Positions 38,906-53,215 of a stretch of DNA of 64,000 bases are shown here, piece by piece. Location: contig CATNEN010000034.1 in assembly GCA_950097015.1 (NCBI GenBank), positions 2,085,501 to 2,149,500 on the forward strand. The letters run 5' to 3'. The notes below the pieces were generated by a model, which was given only the letters and a program-made list of their open reading frames with translations, was not told the origin of the DNA and did no database searches. This stretch comes from Macrostomum hystrix. Lineage: Eukaryota > Platyhelminthes > Macrostomidae. The number at the start of each line of letters is the position of its first letter. The stretch's first letter is position 1. The position numbers and the translations under genes are program-made.

Positions 38906-39350
38906 CTGAGAATTCGAACCAGTGTCGGATCCTAGAACACCCGTGGATTCGAGCCAGGGTCAAATCTTAGAACACCCGAGGATTCGAACCAGGGTCAAAT
39001 CTTAGAACACCCGAGGATTCGAACCAGGGTCAAATCCTAGAACACCCGTGGATTCGAACCAGGGTCAAATCCTAGAACACCCGTGGATTCGAACCAGGGT
39101 CAAATCTTAGAACACCCGAGGATTCGAACCAGGGTCAAATCTTAGAACACCCGAGGATTCGAACCAGGGTCAAATCCTAGAATACCCGTGGATTAGAACC
39201 AGGGTCAAATCCTAGAATACCCGAGGATTCGAGCCTCGGGATTCGATACCCGAGGTCAAATCCTAGAATACCCGAGGATTCGAACCATGGTCAAATCCTA
39301 GAACACCCGTGGATTAGAACCAGGGTCAAATCCTAGAATCCCAGGGATTA
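38906..39350 (-). repeat. 35-bp array carrying RNA polymerase III B-boxes
   Basis: About 12 units of ggattcgaaccagggtcaaa followed by tcctagaacacccgt. The word ggattcgaacc (minus strand GGTTCGAATCC, an exact B-box) is perfect in seven units, starting at 38980, 39015, 39050, 39085, 39120 and 39155 with exact 35-bp spacing, and again near 39275. No A-box was seen. It starts about 185 bp beyond the stop of the small TM gene, with the B-boxes in the same orientation as that gene. Confidence 0.9.
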
Positions 39351-39534
39351 GTATAGTAATCAAAAGAGGAGGATATTTTAGAAACTCATTAATAATCCAC
39401 TGGATTATGTGGGTTGAGAATCAGAAAACATAAGCTTGCATAGCTTGGAAACGGATGGCGAGGAAGGCAATGTCACACAAAGAATTCAGATTAACAATGG
39501 TCGATGCAATCACTTGGTCAGGGATATACAAGTG

Positions 39535-39969
39535 TCAGTGCCTGCTTGCCAGCTTGAGTGGGTGCTCCCCAGCTGTTGCCACCGGCCTGTAAGCGATCTG
39601 AGGCGAACCGCCGCCCACGCCGCCCACGACGCCAATGCCGCCGCTGACGCCGACGCCGCTGCTGGCGGCTTCGCCAAGACCGTCGCCGCCGCGGAAGCAC
39701 TGGACAATCCGCCTTCGGCGATGGAAGCAGAATAGCAGCAGTAGGAGAGCCACTGACAGTGGCACAATGACAAAATAGTAGCTGTGGATCGGCTTCGGGT
39801 CCGCGCGATGCACTTCGCCGCCCGAGTGTGGCGGCTGAGGCTGCGGCGGCTGCGGCCGTTGTTCTGGCACAGCGGAGCTGATGTTGACTGTGGCCGCAGC
39901 TGCTGCTTGAGTCGCAGTCACTCCGGCTGCAGCCAAGGACCACAGGCGGTGCCAGCCACCCAAAGTCAT
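39535..39969 (-). CDS. Putative small type I single-pass membrane protein
   Basis: A 144-codon frame with no recognised family. The N-terminus MTLGGWHRLWSLAAAGVTAT with a following alanine run looks like a cleavable signal peptide. A short ectodomain follows with an NIS glycosylation site and a proline/glutamine run (RPQPPQPQPPHSGG). Then comes a strong membrane helix SYYFVIVPLSVALLLLLFCF, stopped by HRRRR. The roughly 60-residue tail is glycine/valine-rich and ends PLKLASRH. The ATG at 39969 is the first in frame; the open frame extends upstream to 39990 without another ATG. Other frames are also open over this GC-rich block (141 codons on minus), which lowers certainty. It could be one exon of a larger gene. 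The signal-helix-basic stop order is the main support. Confidence 0.45.
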   Translation of the reverse strand: MTLGGWHRLWSLAAAGVTATQAAAAATVNISSAVPEQRPQPPQPQPPHSGGEVHRADPKPIHSYYFVIVPLSVALLLLLFCFHRRRRIVQCFRGGDGLGEAASSGVGVSGGIGVVGGVGGGSPQIAYRPVATAGEHPLKLASRH

Positions 39970-41051
39970 CAGGACCAGACGCTCTCGCAACTAAACTTAA
40001 TTAACGAGGTTAGAATTGGCCTCTTCAAACCCTACGGCTCAGATTGACGGATTCAGGTGGCGGTCTCTGAGCCTTTAGTTGACAATCAACAATGGGACAA
40101 TAGCAATGGGCGCAGAGCTCCGATTGGCCTTCCGACCGACCGGCTGAGGACAATGCCCTGGAGACACACGGGAGGAAATAAAAAATATGCGGACCTAAGC
40201 GAAGATCGACAGCGAGAGAGCTGGGGAAAATGGGACATGAAACTCAAGGGGAGCTGTATTTGGGGTAGGGGCCGCCCCTGAATATCCGCAGCTTTGGGAA
40301 GGAGGAAGGCAGTCAAAGCTTATTGCTGCTGCTCAGCAGTGTTCGCCACCTCCCTCCTCCTTTCTGTCTTCCCTACTTGTGTGTGCCCCGCAAACACTAC
40401 TTGGAATCCTTAATCCCTCTTCCTTCTCTCTTCCCCTATCCCGCAGCCATCCAGCTTCTCCCAAGCAATCTCTACGCTTGCTGACTGCCCCCCCCCCCGG
40501 CTACGGGGATCTACGGGAGTAGGCCGGTAGTCCAATCGAATCCTACGGAGGCTGAGAAAGACGAAAGACTAAGTCGTGAAAACGAGAGGAAATGAAAAAA
40601 GGCGATATAGGGGATCGCCGTCGGCTTCTCTGTCACGGCAGCGCGTGGGCACGCGGCGAGGTGGAGAAAAAGCCAGAAGGTCGGGGACTTGGTTCCGCCT
40701 GTTACACACGCACAGATCGAGAGTCTAAATATTGATGCGCGGCTTGGAGGTGGGGGCGAGGCCGCCCCAGCAGCAGCAGCCGCAATGTCAATGAGGATTT
40801 TTCCTTTAGAAACAGGGCCACAATGGGCGAGGCAAGCGCTGACAGCTAGGAGTGCACAGATAGGCCAAGCAGTAGCTGCGCCAATTATAACCCGGTAGGA
40901 CTCGATTTTCGAACAAGCTCAACAGATGCTGCAGTGAAATACATCAACGAGCAGTGATCTCGAATCCGTTACTCCTGGTTGCCATTATCTTGAAGCCTCT
41001 TGTCCGTAATTCTATGACTGTGCTCGTGATTCATCAGCCTCAAACAATTTA
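39970..41051. other. GC-rich 5' flank and spacer
   Basis: Upstream of the putative TM gene. It includes a C-run near 40489 and pyrimidine-rich stretches at 40330-40480 that could hold 5' exons or a promoter. No motif is firm enough to call. Confidence 0.3.
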
Positions 41052-42150
41052 CCCATTAGAATGAGTCACTCTACAGTCACCCCTAAGAATGAATATACTT
41101 TCACTCCTAAGAATGAGCCGCTCTATTGTCTCCCCTTAAGAATGAGCCGCTCTATTGTCTCCCCTTAAGAATGAGCCACTCTATTGTCTCCCCTTAAGAA
41201 TGAGCCGCTCTATTGTCTCCCCTTAAGAATGAGCCACTCTATTGTCTCCCCTTAAGAATGAGCCACTCTATTGTCTCCCCTTAAGAATGAGCCGCTCTAT
41301 TGTCTCCCCTTAAGAATGAGCCACTCTATTGTCTCCCCTTAAGAATGAGCCACTCTATCGTCTCCCCTTAAGAATGAGCCACTCTATCGTCTCCCCTTAA
41401 GAATGAGCCGCTCTATTGTCTCCCCTTAAGAATGAGCCACTCTATCGTCTCCCCTTAAGAATGAGCCACTCTATTGTCTCCCCTTAAGAATGAGCCGCTC
41501 TATTGTCTCCCCTTAAGAATGAGCCACTCTATTGTCTCCCCTTAAGAATGAGCCACTCTATTGTCTCCCCTTAAGAATGAGCCACTCCACTGTCACCTTT
41601 AAGAATGAGTCACTCCACTGTCACCCTAAGAATGAGTCACTTTACTGTCACCCCTATGAATGAGTCACTATACAGTCAGCCCTAAATAATGAGTCACTCC
41701 ACTGCCACCCTAGGAAATGAGTCATTCCACTATCACCCTTTAAGAATGAGCCACTCCACTGTCACCTTTAAGAATGAGTCACTCCACTGTCACCCTAAGA
41801 ATGGGTCACTCCACTGTCACCCTTTAAGAATGAGTCACTCCACTGTCACCCTTTAAAAATGAGTCACTCTACTGTCACCCCTATGAATGAGTCACTATAC
41901 AGTCAGCCCTAAATAATGAGTCACTCCACTGTCACTCCAAAAGAATGAGTCACTCCACTGTCCCCCTAAGAATGGGTCACTCCACTGTCACCCTTTAAGA
42001 ATGAGCCACTCTATTGTCTCCCCTTAAGAATGAGTCACTCCACTGCCACATTAAGAGTCACTCCACTGTCACCCTAAGAAATGAGTCATTCCACTATCAC
42101 CCTTTAAGAATGAGTCACTTCACTGTCACCTTAAAAGTGAGTTATCTGTG
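41052..42150. repeat. 29-bp minisatellite
   Basis: Units built on aagaatgagccactctattg followed by tctcccctt in the homogeneous core (41110-41570). Flanking units (gagtcactccactgtcaccc) are more diverged, the usual young-core/old-edge pattern. Confidence 0.94.
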
Positions 42151-45401
<3,251 letters not shown>

Positions 45402-48400
45402 TCAGTCCAAGAGGACAATGTCCGGCTCCTGGGCTGAACCGGCCGCGGCCTTCGCCTCACCATCGGCAGAGTTTTCTGGGGCCACAATTTCCACAAGTTC
45501 GTCATCATCTTCGTCGGCATTGTCAACAAGTCGAGCCCGTTTTGCGTCTCCGGCGCTGACCAGCTCGGATCGGCGCTTCCGCCCAGCGGCGGCTGGCTCA
45601 TCGGCTGCGGCCGTCGCCTGCACCGACTGCAGATCGCCGACAATTTGAAAATCGACACCGGCCGGCAGACGATGCCGGAGATTCTCGCCGTCGCCGTTAT
45701 CTTTCTCATCGCCGTCGCTATCAACGGCGGCGATGATCAGGAGCAGATTGTAGCGCTGGAGGAAGTCGTCGCAGCGTAGGCGAGCGTGATTGCCGATTCC
45801 GAAACGCGCCAGCGGCTGCGGGTCGTTGGCGTCGGTCTCGCCGGCCTCGGAGCTGACCAGAATGACGCCACGTCCTTCGATCTCAACGTCCGGAGCCACC
45901 ATGGCCAGTTCGGCCTTGAGAACTCGATCTCGCAGGGCGCCAACAGTCAGCGAGCTGGGGTCGCAACGGAGAGTCACCTGTCACAGGTGGTCACAGTGGA
46001 GGGGCTTGTGTGTGAGTGGATCTAGGATCTTTTTGAGGAATTGGGACTTTGGGATTTGAAGACTTTAATAGTTGATAGGTGATCTAAAGCTACTCAAACT
46101 GAGGATTTGAGAAGGCAATCTAAGCTACCCAAAGTGAGGATTTGGGAAGGTAATCTAAAGCTACTCAAAGTGAGGATTTGGGAAGGTAATCTAAAGCTAC
46201 TCAAAGTGAGGATTTGGGATGGTAATCTAAAGCTACTTAAAGTGAGGATTTGGGATGGTAATCTAAAGCTACTCAAAGTGAGGATTTGGAATGGTAATCT
46301 AAAGCTACTCAAAGTGAGGATTTGGGAAGGAATCTAAGCTACTCAAAGTGAGGATTTGGGAAGGTAATCTAAAGCTACTCAAAGTGAGGATTTGGGATGG
46401 TAATCTAAAGCTACTCAAAGTGAGGATTTGGGATGGTAATCTAAAGCTACTCAAAGTGAGGATTTGGGATGGTAATCTAAAGCTACTCAAGGTGAGGATT
46501 TGGGATGGTAATCTAAAGCTACTCAAAGTGAGGATTTGGGAAGGAATCTAAGCTACTCAAAGTGAGGATTTGGGAAGGTGATCTAAAGCTACTCAAGGTG
46601 AGGATTTGGGAAGGGAAAACAAGGCTTGTGAGGACTTGGGTAGGTAATGTAAAGCGAATTAAACGGAGGGTTTGAGAAGGCTAGTCAGCCAGGGCACCAT
46701 GAGCACACAAATAAGCAAAGGTAAGCACACCTGTGGCTGCGGGGCGCACACGTAGCACTTGGGATTAGGCAGCGGCAGAGCGCACGGTATAATAATCCTG
46801 CCGCGCGGGTGAAGCTCTTTCTCAAGGAAGACGGACCGGCACTGCTCCGGGCGTCCATCGAGCACCTTCAAAGCCTCCAGAACAATTAGGCCGGCAATGA
46901 TGGCATTGGTGGTGGCAATAGCCGGTATGATATTGCCGGCCATAGCTTTGACAGAAAAGCGGCTGCCGGGTGCGATGCCGAACGCGTAGGCCCTGAGATT
47001 GGCAGCCGAAGCTACAAAGTCCATGGCAGCCTGGTCGTCCTTGTCGAACACCAGATAGTCGTCATCGGTTCGTCGTTCAGCGTAGCGACGCCGCAGATTT
47101 TCAACAGCCGAGCGAAACACGTGGCAGCACTGGGCAGTGGACCAGACTGTCTGGTCGCGTTGGCAGCCTTCAGTTGACGGCGCGGCGTCGCCTGAGCCGT
47201 CCAGTTGAGCCTCGGTCAGCGGCGTCGGCGCCCGACGACCAGGCCGCTGCCAGAGCACCGACATGCTCAGCAGGTAGCGAATGTCATCGGCAAACAGCTT
47301 CTTCAACAGTCGGCCAGAATCATAGCCGGTGGCTTCTGCCCAACTGCGCGTCGTCTGTTTCTCCTTCTGTCCATTATTATTATCGTTGGCTTCAGCGGCT
47401 TCCGCTGTCGCCGACTCCTCCTTGCCGTTGGAGGCGCTAGACGAAGCCAGCTCCGGGTCTTCTGTATCGGGCGCCACGTCCTGGTCTGGATCGGCCTCTC
47501 CAAATAGCTGGCTAAACAGATACTTGGCCCACACAACGCAGTGAATTGGCTCTGATGGAGTATTGCGAATAGTGCAAGCTGGATAGGACTTCTGCTTCTG
47601 CTGCTCCTTGCACTCGTAGCAGGCCGTCACGCCTTTGCGGATGACCGTCACCTGCGGCAGGAGGGAGTGCGCAATACTGATTGGTAGCTTAGGGAGACAC
47701 TGGGATTAAGATTTCTGAGGGACAGGCAGACACAAAGGGAGTGAAGGACAGGTGAGAACAACACACACAGGGAGTGACGGACAGGTGAGAAAAACACACA
47801 GGGAGTGACGGACAGGTGAGAACAACACACAGGGAGTGACGGACAGGTGAGAACAACACACAGGGAGTAACGGACAGGTGAGAAACACACACAGGGAGGG
47901 ACGGACAGGTGAGAAACACACACAGGGAGTGACGGACAGGTGAGAAACAGACACAGGGAGTGACGGACAGGTGAGAAACACACATGGAGTAACGGACAGG
48001 TGAGAAACAGACACAGGGAGTGACGGACAGGTGAGAACACACAGGGTGTAACGGATAGGTGAGAAACACACACAGGGAGTAACGGACAGGTGAGAAACAC
48101 ACACAGGGAGTAACGGACAGGTGAGAAACACACACAGTGAGTGACGGACAGGTGAGAACACACAGGGTGTAACGGACAGGTGAGAAACACACACAGGGAG
48201 TGACGGACAGGTGAGAACACACAGGGAGTAACGGACAGGTGAGAAACAGACACAGGGAGTGACGGACAGGTGAGAACACACAGGGTGTAACGGACAGGTG
48301 AGAAACACACACAGGGAGTGACGGACAGGTGAGAACACACAGGGAGTAACGGACAGGTGAGAAACACACAGGGAGGGACGGACAGGTGAGAAACACACAC

Positions 48401-48869
48401 AGGCAAAGATGAGCACCCGGAAACACAAGATTGAGTCGGAGTTCACCTGTCCAAGGTATCCAGCTGATCCGCTCTCAACCAGCGGCACATTGGCAGCCAG
48501 ACAGAGCCTATTGACATGATTCCTGGCAGCTCTGTTATCTAGAGCGATCAGGACGATATCAAAGCCGGAGAAGAAGTCCACGCCGTACTTTTCGTCCATA
48601 ATAGAGTCGTGATAGGCGGTAATGTCGACATCCCGGCCATACTTTAGCACGCTCTGCTTAGCAACTAAGGCTTTGGATTGGCCAACGTGCTCCTTGCGGA
48701 ATAGGAACTGTCTGTTTAGATTCGAAACATCAATTGTGTCCAGGTCGATGATGCTGATTTTACGAAAACCTGACACAACCAGGTTTTTCAAAAGTTCACA
48801 GCCGATACCGCCGGCACCGACAACCAGAACTTGAGAATCAGATGCCACTTCCTTTGGTGAACGACGCAT
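45402..48869 (-). CDS. UBA2: SUMO-activating enzyme subunit 2 (UBA2), complete
   Basis: Catalytic subunit of the SUMO E1 heterodimer (with SAE1), which adenylates SUMO and passes it as a thioester to UBC9, mainly in the nucleus. Three coding exons: 48447-48869, 46731-47651 and 45402-45977, all phase 0; 639 codons versus about 640 in human. Visible are the nucleotide fold [17 protein letters not shown], the [16 protein letters not shown] block, [13 protein letters not shown], zinc CxxC pairs (C152/C155 and C440/C443), the catalytic Cys at about 167 in [34 protein letters not shown], and a ubiquitin-fold domain ([24 protein letters not shown]). A basic GRKRR and an acidic tail end in DIVLLD, which resembles a SUMO-interacting motif. 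The linker after DPELASSS is low complexity. An acceptor-like ttgcag lies just before the ATG, so a 5' UTR intron is likely. Confidence 0.96.
46085..46660. repeat. 36-bp minisatellite in UBA2 intron 2
   Basis: Units of aaagctactcaaagtgagga followed by tttgggatggtaatct, about 15 copies with one- or two-base length variants. It occupies most of intron 45978-46730. Confidence 0.94.
47715..48412. repeat. About 30-bp minisatellite in UBA2 intron 1
   Basis: Units contain agtgacggacaggtgagaa plus a variable acacacaggg part (27-31 bp), about 24 copies, filling intron 47652-48446. The plus strand repeats the word cag|gtgaga, a consensus 5' splice site, antisense to UBA2. The unit on the gene strand has no AG. 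Confidence 0.94.
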
Positions 48870-48944
48870 ATTGGTCTGCAATTTGTCTGCAAGGTGTCTA
48901 GTGCCTATTAGATCCAGTCAAATATGGTGTCCAATTCTACGAAA

Positions 48945-51900
48945 TCATATCAGAAAGGTGTGTCTAATGTCAACAGATACAGGCAGAAAGGGTGTCTAAT
49001 GTAATTAGATTTAGTCAGAAAGGGTGTCTAATGTAATTAGATTCAGTCAGAAAGGGTGTCTAATGTCATTAGATTCAGTCAGAAAGGTGTGTCTAATGTC
49101 ATTAGATTCAGTCAGAAAGGGTGTCTAATGTCATTAGATTCAGTCAGAAAGGGTGTCTAATGTCATTAGATTCAGTCAGAAAGGGTGTCTAATGTCATTA
49201 GATTCAGTCAGAAAGGGTGTCTAATGTCATTAGATTCAGTCAGAAAGGTGTGTCTAATGTAATTAGATTCAGTCAGAAAGGGTGTCTAATGTCATTAGAT
49301 TCAGTCAGAAAGGGTGTCTAATGTCATTAGATTCAGTCAGAAAGGGTGTCTAATGTCATTAGATTCAGTCAGAAAGGTGTGTCTAATGTAATTAGATTCA
49401 GTCAGAAAGGGTGTCTAATGTCATTAGATTCAGTCAGAAAGGGTGTCTAATGTCATTAGATTCAGTCAGAAAGGGTGTCTAATGTCATTAGATTCAGTCA
49501 GAAAGGTGTGTCTAATGTAATTAGATTCAGTCAGAAAGGGTGTCTAATGTCATTAGATTCAGTCAGAAAGGGTGTCTAATGTAATTAGATTCAGTCAGAA
49601 AGGGTGTCTAATGTAATTAGATTCAGTCAGAAAGGTGTGTCTAATGTAATTAGATTCAGTCAGAAAGGGTGTCTAATGTCATTAGATTCAGTCAGAAAGG
49701 GTGTCTAATGTCATTAGATTCAGTCAGAAAGGTGTGTCTAATGTAATTAGATTCAGTCAGAAAGGGTGTCTAATGTCATTAGATTCAGTCAGAAAGGGTG
49801 TCTAATGTAATTAGATTCAGTCAGAAAGGGTGTCTAATGTAATTAGATTCAGTCAGAAAGGTGTGTCTAATGTAATTAGATTCAGTCAGAAAGGGTGTCT
49901 AATGTCATTAGATTCAGTCAGAAAGGGTGTCTAATGTCATTAGATTCAGTCAGAAAGGGTGTCTAATGTTATTAGATTCAGTCAGAAAGGTGTGTCTAAT
50001 GTAATTAGATTCAGTCAGAAAGGGTGTCTAATGTCATTAGATTCAGTCAGAAAGGGTGTCTAATGTCATTAGATTCAGTCAGAAAGGGTGTCTAATGTCA
50101 TTAGATTCAGTCAGAAAGGGTGTCTAATGTCATTAGATTCAGTCAGAAAGGGTGTCTAATGTCATTAGATTCAGTCAGAAAGGGTGTCTAATGTAATTAG
50201 ATTCAGTCAGAAAGGGTGTCTAATGTTATTAGATTCAGTCAGAAAGGGTGTCTAATGTTATTAGATTCAGTCAGAAAGGGTGTCTAATGTAATTAGATTC
50301 AGTCAGAAAGGGTGTCTAATGTAATTAGATTCAGTCAGAAAGGGTGTCTAATGTAATTAGATTCAGTCAGAAAGGGTGTCTAATGTTATTAGATTCAGTC
50401 AGAAAGGGTGTCTAATGTAATTAGATTCAGTCAGAAAGGGTGTCTAATGTTATTAGATTCAGTCAGAAAGGGTGTCTAATGTAATTAGATTCAGTCAGAA
50501 AGGGTGTCTAATGTAATTAGATTCAGTCAGAAAGGGTGTCTAATGTTATTAGATTCAGTCAGAAAGGGTGTCTAATGTAATTAGATTCAGTCAGAAAGGG
50601 TGTCTAATGTTATTAGATTCAGTCAGAAAGGGTGTCTAATGTAATTAGATTTAGTCAGAAAGGGTGTCTAATGTTATTAGATTCAGTCAGAAAGGGTGTC
50701 TAATGTAATTAGATTCAGTCAGAAAGGGTGTCTAATGTAATTAGATTCAGTCAGAAAGGGTGTCTAATGTTATTAGATTCAGTCAGAAAGGGTGTCTAAT
50801 GTAATTAGATTCAGTCAGAAAGGGTGTCTAATGTCATTAGATTCAGTCAGAAAGGGTGTCTAATGTAATTAGATTCAGTCAGAAAGGGTGTCTAATGTAA
50901 TTAGATTCAGTCAGAAAGGGTGTCTAATGTAATTAGATTCAGTCAGAAAGGTGTGTCTAATGTAATTAGATTCAGTCAGAAAGGGTGTCTAATGTAATTA
51001 GATTCAGTCAGAAAGGTGTGTCTAATGTAATTAGATTCAGTCAGAAAGGGTGTCTAATGTAATTAGATTCAGTCAGAAAGGGTGTCTAATGTAATTAGAT
51101 TCAGTCAGAAAGGGTGTCTAATGTAATTAGATTCAGTCAGAAAGGGTGTCTAATGTAATTAGATTCAGTCAGAAAGGGTGTCTAATGTAATTAGATTCAG
51201 TCAGAAAGGGTGTCTAATGTTATTAGATTCAGTCAGAAAGGGTGTCTAATGTAATTAGATTCAGTCAGAAAGGGTGTCTAATGTCATTAGATTCAGTCAG
51301 AAAGGGTGTCTAATGTCATTAGATTCAGTCAGAAAGGTGTGTCTAATGTAATTAGATTCAGTCAGAAAGGGTGTCTAATGTCATTAGATTCAGTCAGAAG
51401 GGGTGTCTAATGTAATTATATTCAGTCAGAAAGGGTGTCTAATGTCATTAGATTCAGTCAGAAGGGGTGTCTAATGTCATTAGATTCAGTCAGAAAGGAT
51501 GTCTAATGTAATTAGATTCAGTTAGAAAGGGTGTCTAATGTCATTAGATTCAGTCAGAAAGGGTGTCTAATGTCATTAGATTCAGTCAGAAAGGGTGTCT
51601 AATGTCATTAGATTCAGTCAGAAGGGGTGTCTAATGTAATTATATTCAGTCAGAAAGGGTGTCTAATGTAATTAGATTCAGTCAGAAAGGGTGTCTAATG
51701 TCATTAGATTCAGTCAGAAAGGGTGTCTAATGTCATTAGATTCAGTCAGAAAGGGTGTCTAATGTAATTAGATTCAGTCAGAAAGGTGTGTCTAATGTAA
51801 TTAGATTCAGTCAGAAAGGGTGTCTAATGTAATTTGATTTAGTCAGAAAGGGTGTCTAATGTCATTAGATTCAGTCAGAAAGGGTGTCTAATGTAATTAG

Positions 51901-51950
51901 ATTCAGTCAGAAAGGGTGTCTAATGTAATTAGATTCAGTCAGAAAGGGTG
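48945..51950. repeat. 32-bp array, 3.0 kb, upstream of UBA2
   Basis: Units of agattcagtcagaaagggtg followed by tctaatgtaatt, about 94 copies. The variants gtcatt, gtaatt, gttatt and ggtgtg cluster into runs: gtcatt dominates the left, gtaatt/gttatt the middle. It starts about 75 bp upstream of the UBA2 ATG and probably lies in a 5' UTR intron or the promoter region. Confidence 0.96.
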
Positions 51951-52544
51951 TAAAATCCAAATTTTTAAGTTTGTGGTAAAAAGAAAAGCGAGTAAGCGAT
52001 ACAGTACTATCGCTAAGCACAAAGGGCGTAGCATCAATCGATAATTTATTCATTATGCAGTACCTCACACAAGTCACAATACAATTGCAATAAGTAGGTC
52101 TGTAAGTAAGTAGAATTAGGTAATTGAATGTTAAGCAATAAATCAAAAGACCCTGACTCCATTTGATTGCGATATTATGTAAAGTTATTTCATTTTTTCG
52201 ACGACTATATACAGCAATTAAAATAATAGTTTGTTATTTTAAGTAGCATTGTCAAGAAAAATTATTATTAACTTATACAAAATATTAAGTTGTAAAGTTA
52301 TACATTCCACTAAAAACCAAGTGATACGTAACTATTAGTTCATTAGTAATTTAACCCAGTCAAATATTTACCTGTCAAGGCTGTGACAGTCAAGTTAATT
52401 TAAAAAGTTTTTATGTTTCTAAACATTAATGACTCTACATAAATAACAACACTAAAAGTGGCATGTGACACACATAAAATATTGGTACTGCCAAGCTGAG
52501 TGGAATGACAGACTAAATAGCACGTGAATTCACATTAAAGTGAT
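51951..52544. other. AT-rich spacer between DENND6 and UBA2
   Basis: Unique AT-rich sequence with no supported ORF. It could contain the UBA2 promoter or first non-coding exon. Confidence 0.35.
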
Positions 52545-52912
52545 CTAACAGGACAGATAAGGAGTGACTTAACAGGGAAGATAAGAAGTGACTTAACAGG
52601 GCAGATAAGGAGTGACTAACCAGGGCAGATAAGGAGTGGCTTAACAGGGCAGATAAGGAGTGACTTAACAGGGCAGATAAGGAGTGACTTAACAGGGCAG
52701 ATAAGAAGTGACTTAACAGGGCAGATAAGGAGTGACAGGCTAGGGCAGATAAGGAGTGACAGGCTAGGGCAGATAAGGAGTGACAGGCTAGGGCAGATAA
52801 GGAGTGACAGGCTAGGGCAGATAAGGAGTGACAGGCTAGGGCAGATAAGGAGTGACAGGCTAGGGCAGATAAGGAGTGACAGGCCAGTCTTGATAAGGAG
52901 TGTCAGACTGGG
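52545..52912. repeat. 24-bp minisatellite
   Basis: Unit agggcagataaggagtgact followed by taac, in two homogeneous halves: a taac type first, then a gacaggct type of 21 bp. About 16 copies, near the DENND6 3' end. Confidence 0.93.
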
Positions 52913-53215
52913 TAGAGGTAAGTTGTCAGACAGCGGATCTAGGCGAGTACAGTATCACAGAATCACATTGAAAAGCAACCAAATATGTTCCATTTTACAT
53001 CTGTGGACGATTCCCAAAAAAAACGTAAGCAATTAATAATAAATAGCTCAAAGAAGAGATGAAAAATTTGTCAAATAACTTCATACAGGTATCCATGCCA
53101 TAAAATGTGTCTCTCATGACGCAATGAAAGCAGCAAAAACGTTCAGAAACTTGTAATTTGAAAGACAATTATATAATCTAGCTCTTCTTCTAAGTGATCA
53201 ACTGACAACTGGAGC

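Noticed and set aside
39436-39943. Alternative ORFs over the small TM gene (99 codons plus, 141 codons minus)
   Set aside because: Low-complexity Ala/Asp or Arg/Ser readings of a GC-rich block, lacking the signal-helix order seen in the chosen frame.
48945-51950. CRISPR-like 32-bp array
   Set aside because: Direct tandem units without spacers; no cas genes; eukaryotic context.
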